From NCBI GenBank assembly GCA_020080175.1, contig JAGHQL010000171.1:1-59447 (forward strand): 59,447 nt of DNA, written 5' to 3'. The notes under the pieces were generated by a model. The model saw only the letters and a list, made by a program, of their open reading frames with translations, made no database searches and was not told the DNA's origin. The stretch comes from Glutinoglossum americanum (Eukaryota > Ascomycota > Geoglossomycetes > Geoglossales > Geoglossaceae). The translations under genes were made by a program, and so were the position numbers. Every line of letters starts with the position of its first letter. Positions within the stretch are counted from its first letter, which is position 1. Below, in pieces: positions 52,730 to 59,447 of this stretch.

Positions 52730-53241
52730 TCAATCCTCCAAATCTACTTTATTCAGCTCCTCCACCGCACCCTCTAATTCCCTTACTCGCTGGCCTACTC
52801 TCTCCTTTATCTCTGCTGCGACACTGGCCCCTGAATTCCCAGTTGCCGTTGCATATAGCTCTTTCAGTCGTGCTAGCTCTTCGCGCGCTGTCTTTCGATC
52901 TTCAGACGCGTAGATAGACTTTTTGCTAGTTTCTTCGGCAGCGATCTCAAACTTGGCGATGCCAGTGAGCGAAGAATGTCCGTAGAGGTAGGGATAGATG
53001 TGTTTACTTCATCCTTGGCAATCATATATCTAGGTAAACGGGCAGTGAGTACATTTAACTCGATCGAGTATTGGCAGTCTCACTGCTCTTGTAGGCCCTC
53101 GATCTTGATGTCAGCTTCGCTCTTTGCTACGTAAAAACGAGCCAGGGTTGATTGTCGTAATATTAAATTGTTAGACCGTATCGACAGATTACTATGCCGA
53201 GAAAGTACCCGCTGGGTAGGGAGCGTTATTCGAGACAGCAT
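52730..53241 (-). CDS. Small mitochondrial coiled-coil protein, function unknown
   Basis: Minus-strand exons 53241-53084, 53029-53008 and 52951-52730 give 133 aa; an in-frame ATG at 53286 would add 15 residues. The N-terminus (MLSRITLPTQRVLSRHSNLS) and the following ARFYVAKSEADIKIEGLQEQ look like a mitochondrial presequence with an RFY-type cleavage region. The rest is a helical coiled coil (FEIAAEETSKKSIYASEDRK, AREELARLKELYATATGN, EIKERVGQRVRELEGAVEEL). Exon 2 is only 22 bases. I believe similar small proteins occur in other ascomycetes but cannot give a name. It is divergent from SRS2 with almost no space between. Confidence 0.7.
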
Positions 53242-53298
53242 TGTTGGTCGTCTCAACCAGCCCTTCCAGAACAACAGGGCTTCCAATGTCCCTGAACA

Positions 53299-56200
53299 AT
53301 GACGTCAACGGAAGAGCACGTGAGGGCGCGACTGCCAAGAAATCGCGCCTCCGCTTGGGGGATCAACAACGCGGCGGAATTCACCCTCCTAAGTGCGGAT
53401 GAAGCAATGCGGGAATCTCAATTCGATGGTGGGGATTGCAAACAAACACTACCACAAACTGAAATCATCCTCGAGGGTCTTAATACAGCCCAGCGCACTG
53501 CCGTTTCAAGCCCTGCTCCCGTACTCCAAGTCCTTGCTCCTCGTAAGCCCCCCAAACTCCCAGGCTGCCTTTTCTGACATATTATTGTTCTTACAGCTGG
53601 ATCTGGGAAGACCAAAACCCTTACGGCGCGTGTGGCCTATCTGCTATGCTATGAAGGTCTACAGCCATGGAACGTTATAGTCGCCACGTTCACTGTGAAG
53701 GCAGCGCGGGAGATGAAAGAGCGGATCGGGAAATTAATTGGAGATGGGCTAGAAGCAAAGTTGATATTAGGTACTTTTCATAGTATTGCAAGGAGGTATC
53801 TGGTAAGGGCCATTGGCTTGGGTTGACCAAATTTCTGGGGACGGTTCTAAGTACGTAGATAGGTGCGCTATGGACATTTGATCGGCATCGACAGGGGCTT
53901 TGGTATTGCAGATAGTGCAGATAGCCTCGGTATCATAAAGGTAAGGGATTTGAGGGCACAATGCGGAAGGAATCAGAGCTTACGTTTGCACAGCGCATTA
54001 TTAAGAGGCGCAAACTCCACATCGATCCCAGCACAGCGCGTTCCCGAATCTCGAACGCAAAAGCCCAGGGCGTGAGCCATTTCGAGTATATAGCACAGAC
54101 TTTAAAAAAGAAAAACGTGGACGCCCAGGAGTTCGCTGTGGTATATGAGGAATATGAGGATGCTCTGGCAAAATCCAACCTGCTCGACTACGATAACCTG
54201 CTTTTGAGATGCGTCGAGCTGCTGAGGCAACACCCCTCTTGTGTCTCAAATGTCGAAGCTGTTCTCATTGATGAGTTCCAAGACACAAACCTAGTGCAAT
54301 TCGACCTGATGAGACTCTTCGCTGCGCATAGAAACAGGGTTACCATTGTTGGGGACCCGTATGTCTCTCAACCACCTCCTCGAAAATCCCCCGCTGACAT
54401 TAAGCCAGCGATCAGAGCATCTATGGGTTTCGGTCTGCAGAGATTAAGAATCTCAAACGCATGCAGAAACAATACCCGGATACGCTCGTCGTTATTCTCG
54501 AAGAGAATTATAGATCGTCAGGAGCTATCCTTCTAGCTGCCCTCGAGGTGATCCAACAAGATGAGTCTCGGCCAGCAAAGACACTCCTGCCCACCCACTG
54601 CGTGTGCACCAGGCCAATCTTACGCAAACTACCTTCAGCAGGCATAGAAGCACTGTGGATTGTTTTCGAGATTAAGCGTGCTATTGCCTTAACCGGCAAC
54701 CTCTTCGCTCTTAATGACATCGCCATATTAATAAGGTCAGCTTCTCTATCTCGACATATTGAGTCGGCTCTGGGAAAATCTGGAATTCCCTACCGAATGG
54801 TTGGCGGGCATAGGTTCTTTGACCGCGCCGAGGTGAAAACTGTGTTGGACTATCTCCGAATTATCAGTCAGCCAGACAACAATGACGCTATGGCTCGCGT
54901 CATCAACGTTCCTCCTAGGAGAATTGGTGAGACAACCGTGAAGGCCTTACTCGACGAGGCCGAAACCAAAAAGGTAACGCTTTGGAGCTTAGTGAGAAAC
55001 GCGGTGCAAGGAAATATTACGTTGAAGACGAAGATCTTGAAGCCCGCTGAACAGGGTCTTTCTAGCTTTACCAACTTAATTCTCTTGGCGCGCAAGAAGC
55101 TATTTGAGGCAGACGAGGCAGAGTTTTCCTTGGTACAGCTTGTGGAGTTCTTGATGAAGAAGCTTGGCTTCAAAGAGTATCTGGAGAAGGGCCACCCCGA
55201 AGATCACGAGACCCGTTGGGCGAACATAGAAGAACTTGTTGCTCAAGCATCCGATTTCTCAGGGCCTGCCTTGAGCGAATACGAAGAAGAAGAAGCACTT
55301 CCAGATATCGAAGGGCTTGAACAAAGAAAATCTTCGTCGGTATCTGATAACCTTTCGAGGTTCTTAGCAAACGTTGCGCTCTCATCGGAGATCAGAGATG
55401 ACAGTGAAAGACCCAGAGACCAAGTTACAATATCTACTATTCATGCAGCTAAAGGCCTTGAATGGCCTGTGGTTTTCATACCTGCTACCTATGACGGTTC
55501 TATTCCCCACTCGAGGGCGGAAGATATGGATGAGGAGAGGAGGCTCCTATATGTGGCAATGACAAGGGCAAAAGCGTTGTTGTATATGAGCTGCCCCATG
55601 AAGAACTCGCAGAAAGGTTTGACGATTCGCAACTACCGAGCAACCGTTGCCTTTGCTAATATCAGATATCCCCGCAGAACAAACAACACTTTCACAGTTC
55701 CTATCGCATAAGTCCTTGACCCCGCACCTCGAGAAAAAGGGCCCATCCTTCAAGTATGGCCTGACACAGTCGATAGCGCGAATCCTGAATCGCGATTGCC
55801 CATCTGAGGCTAGCATTGCGAATTCTTCAGAGGATTTAAAAACCCTTGAAGATGACCTTTGGCCTGTCATTGGAGAGAATACTGAAATTCAAGAAAAAGA
55901 GTGGGGCAACTGGGAAGCAGATGGTGAAGTCTCACTGCTTCATGAGCGCGCTTTAAAACGTCGTTGTCTTCGTATCGGCGATGTATCGCAGCCGCTGACG
56001 GACAGAGCGCAACCGTCTTTCTCTGCATCTCGAGTCACCACTTCCACAACCACCATGCAAGGATCGATGAATTTCTCGATAGCTTCCACCACGATGACTG
56101 CGGGTTTCGTGAGCGCCGGGTCATATCTGCAGAATTTAGATAAGGGGAGGCTAAACTGTGCTACAGATGAAGGGCGCGGTCGGGTGGGAAAGCGGGGGAA

Positions 56201-56885
56201 TTCCGCACAGGCGGTAGCCTCTATGGCACAAGATCTGCCTCTCAAGGCGGCAAATACGAGAGCGTCTAAACGACCAGGAGAACAGCCTAGCCTAACGAGC
56301 TTCTTCGTGAGCGATAGGAAGGGTTTGCATACCGAAAGAGGGTTAGAGCCCATATCACGGCCAAAGTCGATCGTGGCAATCAAGCCGTTAGAGAAGCCCG
56401 GATTATCAGTCCAACAGTCAGTTCCTTTGTATCAAAGAGCCCCTCAGCCAGCCATACCTCTAACCCTATCAAAACATCGTCCCCGGGCAGCACCATTACC
56501 ACATATATCCTCGTGTGAACCCCCCTCCCCAGAGGTCGGGCAAAAACACAATCCTTACCCCTTCCTATCCAGCCCGCCTTCCGCAACTCCCAACGAGAAC
56601 GCCACCAAGGAAGCAGGGGCAGGCAAACCACCTTCTGGAAGCCCTTTAAGGGTGAAGCCGGCGACTACAGTTAGCACAATGGGAGGTAATAGTGTCCGGC
56701 CGGTATATACGACGACTGTGGCGCAATCGCATGCTTCTGGAGGCGGTGGTGGTGGTGGTGGTGGTGGTGGTGGTGGTGGTAGTTTTCAGAGACGGACGTT
56801 GGGCGTCAGGCGGAGTATGAATGGCTGGGCCAATCGTCCCAGCCAAGGACAGGGGTTTGTTGTCCCTGGGAGGAGGCAAAATTAA
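53299..56885 (+). CDS. srs2: Srs2-type ATP-dependent DNA helicase (UvrD/Rep family)
   Basis: A 3'-5' helicase that removes Rad51 from single-stranded DNA and limits recombination at replication forks. Exons 53299-53542, 53597-53802, 53863-53940, 53994-54358, 54409-55616 and 55666-56885 give 1106 aa. Superfamily 1 motifs are LNTAQRTAV (Q), VLAPPGSGKTKTLT (I), ATFTVKAAREMKERI (Ia), VLIDEFQDTN (II), VGDPDQSIYGFRSA (III), LEENYRSSGAIL (IV), ISTIHAAKGLEWPVVFIPA (V) and EERRLLYVAMTRAKALLY (VI). The tail is low-complexity with a PIP-like QPSLTSFF at about 907-914, matching Srs2's recruitment to PCNA, and a Gly run. The basic end is GRRQN. Confidence 0.94.
56742..56780 (+). repeat. GGT trinucleotide microsatellite inside SRS2
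   Basis: A run of about 12 GGT/GGC units encodes a poly-glycine tract in the disordered C-terminal tail of the helicase. It is in frame, so length changes would alter only the number of Gly residues. Confidence 0.9.
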
Positions 56886-56938
56886 AACTAAGCTAGGCTA
56901 GCGTAGATACTGTAAATATTTCCAGGTACTCACTTGGC

Positions 56939-57247
56939 TTACCGAACACCCTTTTTTAGTTTTCCACAGCTGCCCTTTGAAAAGAAAATCCACTCTTCCC
57001 AAGCCGGGGTCGCCCCGGCACGAAGTTGCCTTGGTCTGTGTTTTTTAGGATCCCATATCGTGCATGCTCCCGGACGGTAGAGAGCAAGGCGATCGAGCTT
57101 TCCAGAACGATCGTAGTCGAACGCAAATGCAAGGCCAGCGGGGATTTCAAGTCGTATCCCCGATCCCCGAACCGGGATCTCCTTGGTCATAGACAGGCGA
57201 GTAAGTAGCAACATTAGCCATGCCGCGAAGGGATATGGATTTAGCAC
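56939..57247 (-). pseudogene. Decayed fragment of an FG-GAP-like repeat protein
   Basis: A block reading AFAFDYDRSGKLDRLALYRPG resembles the repeat unit of a family of fungal proteins built of FDYD-SGK-DHL-LYRPG units. Only about one unit is visible and the flanks do not fit the family. It looks like an old relic; the family call is from memory. Confidence 0.35.
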
Positions 57248-57594
57248 AGGACTGGCTAGTGAGTGCGAGGATGGATAAAGATGCGGGTCGGTAAAGCTGG
57301 CCTACAGAGCTCGAGGCCACGGGACGTCGTATATTCTGTGTCCAGAACTGGAGGCAGCACCTAGCGGAAGGAGATGGGAAAAGCCGCTTCTCCTATGTCA
57401 AACTCCCACGCCGATTGAGACGTACGCGCAGTCCAGGTGGACGCGGCATGTCTTCGTTTTGCCTATACCACAATAATAGGCAGGAATGCTCTGATAAGAC
57501 CCTTCCCTCACCATGTAAACGTGGTACTAGTATGACTTGGAGCGATGTATTGTGCAGGGGCAGCAGCTAAAAAGTCTTCGCTGGAATATCGTTA

Positions 57595-57615
57595 GGGCAG
57601 GGCAGGGCAGGGCAG
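57595..57615. repeat. GGCAG tandem repeat (about four units)
   Basis: AGGGCAGGGCAGGGCAGGGC is a perfect five-base tandem array in non-coding sequence. Confidence 0.85.
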
Positions 57616-57968
57616 CGGTTCGCGGCAAAAGTCTTGACACTTCGCACAGAGTATTTCGCTGAAAACGAGACGCCTCATTTTGCTTTCCCCACGCAACTAC
57701 GGAGTAATGTGTACTCGGTCTGTGGATTCTCGATTATGCTTACCTCATGGACTCCCAATCCGCTCTCTACCTTTGTTATTGCATCTTGGGCGGTTGTAAC
57801 GCAACCGGGCCTCTCTCAGCTGCGGGGAGCGCGGGCTTGGAATAACGCCTATCAGGAAGAACCGTGGCCTTGCCAACCGCCGGCATGTAGCCCCACCAAG
57901 ATTGGCAGATTGACGGAATAGCGTGGCCTCGACGACGTTCCCGGCATTTCCGTTTGAGATCCATAATC

Positions 57969-58811
57969 ATGCTTCCCGTACACCGCATAGCCTTCTTGCT
58001 TGCTACTTTTGGCTTTTGTTACCACTTGACGCGCGCTATCTTCTATAAGCAAGACGGCAGCCCCGCGGGTTATGAGTACCAACCCTGCAGTTTCGTGGGG
58101 GGGGGCTTTGCCAATGTGTTGTGCTGCGAATCGCACAAACCCTTCCGGGGGTGACATTGGAAAAAGCTTCACAGTAGATACTTGTTTACCCAATGGTCTC
58201 TGTGAGATCTTGTTCATTCAGAACGGTGTAGCTGGCCGTCCATACTGGCGAGAAAGCTGCGGTTTTTCGAACTGGAGAGAATGTCTCGATATTTGTGGCT
58301 CCGCATCAGTCAGTTGTTATATTTCCATCCCTTGGGCTACAACCGCTAACAGCTGTTAATCCGTCGACAGGAGATCGGCATTAATGGGAATGCGCTGATG
58401 ACGCCCTGTGGTAGCTCGAATGCAACCGAGTGGTGTTGTGGTGGGGCAAGTAGCTGTTGTTTTGACGGCACTACTACCCAAATTCCAGCAACGTCCGGCG
58501 TAACACCGTCCACCACATCTTCTACAGCCCCTTCAGGCATGCTGGGGTCGCAGCCTACAGCTGAGAGTTCATCTACCGGCGTGGCTATTTAATCTTCAGC
58601 TAGCTACAACACCTAGTGCTACAGTCACACCAATTCCCTCCCCTTCATCACTAGCATCCGCGCCCAAACACAATAGCCTTAGCCCTGGTGAGATCGGCAG
58701 CATTGTAGGTGGCATTGCTGTGGTTCTTGGGCTTATTGTTTCGCCGTTCAAAAGGAAGTTAGGAAATGGGTGTTCTACAAGAATGAAGCGAGGTCAGCCA
58801 TCGTGTAACTT
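57969..58811 (+). pseudogene. Damaged gene for a secreted Cys-rich, Ser/Thr-rich cell-surface protein
   Basis: The start encodes a signal peptide (MLPVHRIAFLLATFGFCYHL). Next comes YKQDGSPAGYEYQPC, then in another frame MCCAANRTNPSGGDIGKSF, DTCLPNGLCE and YWRESC. After a likely intron (donor at about 58317, acceptor ending at 58370) the frame gives NALMTPCGSSNATEWCCGG. A Ser/Thr-rich stretch and a GEIGSIVGGIAVVLGLIV-like membrane helix follow in yet another frame. The first shift falls in a run of nine G at 58097-58105; eight G would restore the frame. The second shift is after STGVAI. Together these suggest a decaying gene, or base-count errors at homopolymers. The full architecture is typical of fungal wall-sensing membrane proteins. 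Confidence 0.5.
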
Positions 58812-59447
58812 CCGGTCACCACACACCAATGGTTCAAAATGATCGTACAGCCAGATCGTCTTTTCGGCCTATTGTCGAGTCTAAACCGGTAATTGAAATG
58901 TGCTCATAGATTGACGTAACTTCCGATTGCCATATCATTTCACAATTTTCAGGGACGCTGGAGATGAGTATATGTAGGCTGTGGCTGTGGCTGGGTTCCG
59001 GTCTCTACTTCGGAAGCTTGGTGTTTTTCCGAAGCGGCATAACATAAAACGAATCCATTATACTCCATACAATCAATATATGAGACTCACCCTCCTCATC
59101 AAGCATCCAATGCCCAACTCTCCCACCCCTAACGACAACCTACGAACCCAAATATATTCGACCCTGAGATGGACCCGAGAACGAGAGAAAAGAAGGAAAA
59201 GGCAAGAAAACAGAATATCCCCATACGCAACTCCCCCTGGTAATAAGCTCACAGCTCTCTCCCACCTACTCCTTACAGCCTCCAGACGACCCCGCAACAG
59301 ACACAAATGCCGGATACACAAACCCCCCCCCCCCTGCGAGTCGGCCTACGGCAAGACCCCAGGCCCAGCCGCTGGCCAGGCCAGGCAATGCCAGCGGCGA
59401 GACTGCAACCCCCCCCCTCCCCTAACCTAGAAGCCCAAAAATCCCCC
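58812..59447. other. Gene-free end region with C-rich low complexity
   Basis: No supported gene. A run of about a dozen C lies near 59323, and further C-runs near 59410 and at the window end. The open frame on the plus strand has no domain signature. Confidence 0.45.

Larger units (their letters stand above)
56886..57968. other. Mostly non-coding region with a decayed protein fragment and a short tandem repeat
   Basis: It separates SRS2 from the surface-protein gene. A decayed coding fragment lies on the minus strand at 56939-57247, and a GGCAG tandem repeat at 57595-57615. No other supported gene. Confidence 0.4.

Noticed and set aside
1-59447. CRISPR array, bacterial operon, ribosomal RNA or tRNA genes
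   Set aside because: The gene structure is eukaryotic with introns. No regular direct-repeat array and no convincing tRNA or rRNA fold was seen by eye; a covariance-model scan would be needed to exclude tRNAs.
1-59447. A biosynthetic gene cluster or a toxin/defence island
   Set aside because: No polyketide synthase, NRPS, terpene cyclase cluster or NLR-type gene was seen. ERG9 and KMO are primary metabolism genes far apart.

Overview
This window is nuclear DNA of a filamentous ascomycete fungus (Pezizomycotina). The evidence is dense protein genes on both strands split by short introns (mostly 49-115 bases, GT...AG ends, CTRAY-like branch sites), plus a typical fungal gene set: ERG9, kynurenine 3-monooxygenase, fungal RdRP, RPEL-repeat protein, mitofissin and Srs2. 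I cannot place it below that level. All gene models were joined by eye from frames, splice sites and family knowledge, and each phase was checked arithmetically. No transcript data were available.

Layout. 1-550 holds a cluster of three small inverted-repeat elements of one family. 0.9-9.6 kb: squalene synthase (-), a nucleotide-sugar/triose-phosphate-type transporter (+), a DnaJ-X protein (-) and a large unrecognised coiled-coil protein (-). 10-24 kb: DNA polymerase kappa (+), an RPEL-repeat protein (-), NBS1 (+), a cytochrome b5-like membrane protein (-), mitochondrial TyrRS (+) and MSH6 (+). 24.5-34 kb: a TMEM70-like mitochondrial protein (-), pyruvate kinase (-), mitofissin/Atg44 (+), COX10 (-) and succinate-semialdehyde dehydrogenase (-). 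34.7-38.8 kb: an RNA-dependent RNA polymerase (+). 38.8-40.7 kb is gene-poor but holds an unrecognised two-exon coding segment that has a degraded relative at 52.3-52.6 kb. 40.8-51 kb: a GH36 glycosidase with an in-frame stop (-), mitochondrial EF-G (+), kynurenine 3-monooxygenase (-) and a MEMO1-family protein (-). 51-57 kb: a small Cys-rich protein (+), a small mitochondrial coiled-coil protein (-) and the Srs2 helicase (+). The last 2.5 kb holds a decayed repeat-protein fragment, a damaged cell-surface protein gene and low-complexity sequence.

How the genes work together. Four genome-maintenance genes (Pol kappa, NBS1, MSH6, Srs2) lie in 47 kb, and two of them (MSH6, Srs2) carry PCNA-binding-like motifs. 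A second theme is mitochondria: TyrRS, EF-G, COX10, mitofissin, the TMEM70-like protein, the small coiled-coil protein and KMO. These are independent genes, not an operon or a biosynthetic cluster. I found no clear new multi-gene system. The most unusual items are the split genes that simple ORF reading misses (mitofissin, RPEL protein, TMEM70-like protein), two GC-AG introns, a UAAUG overlapping upstream ORF, a nonsense codon in an otherwise intact GH36 gene, and the paired unrecognised coding repeats.
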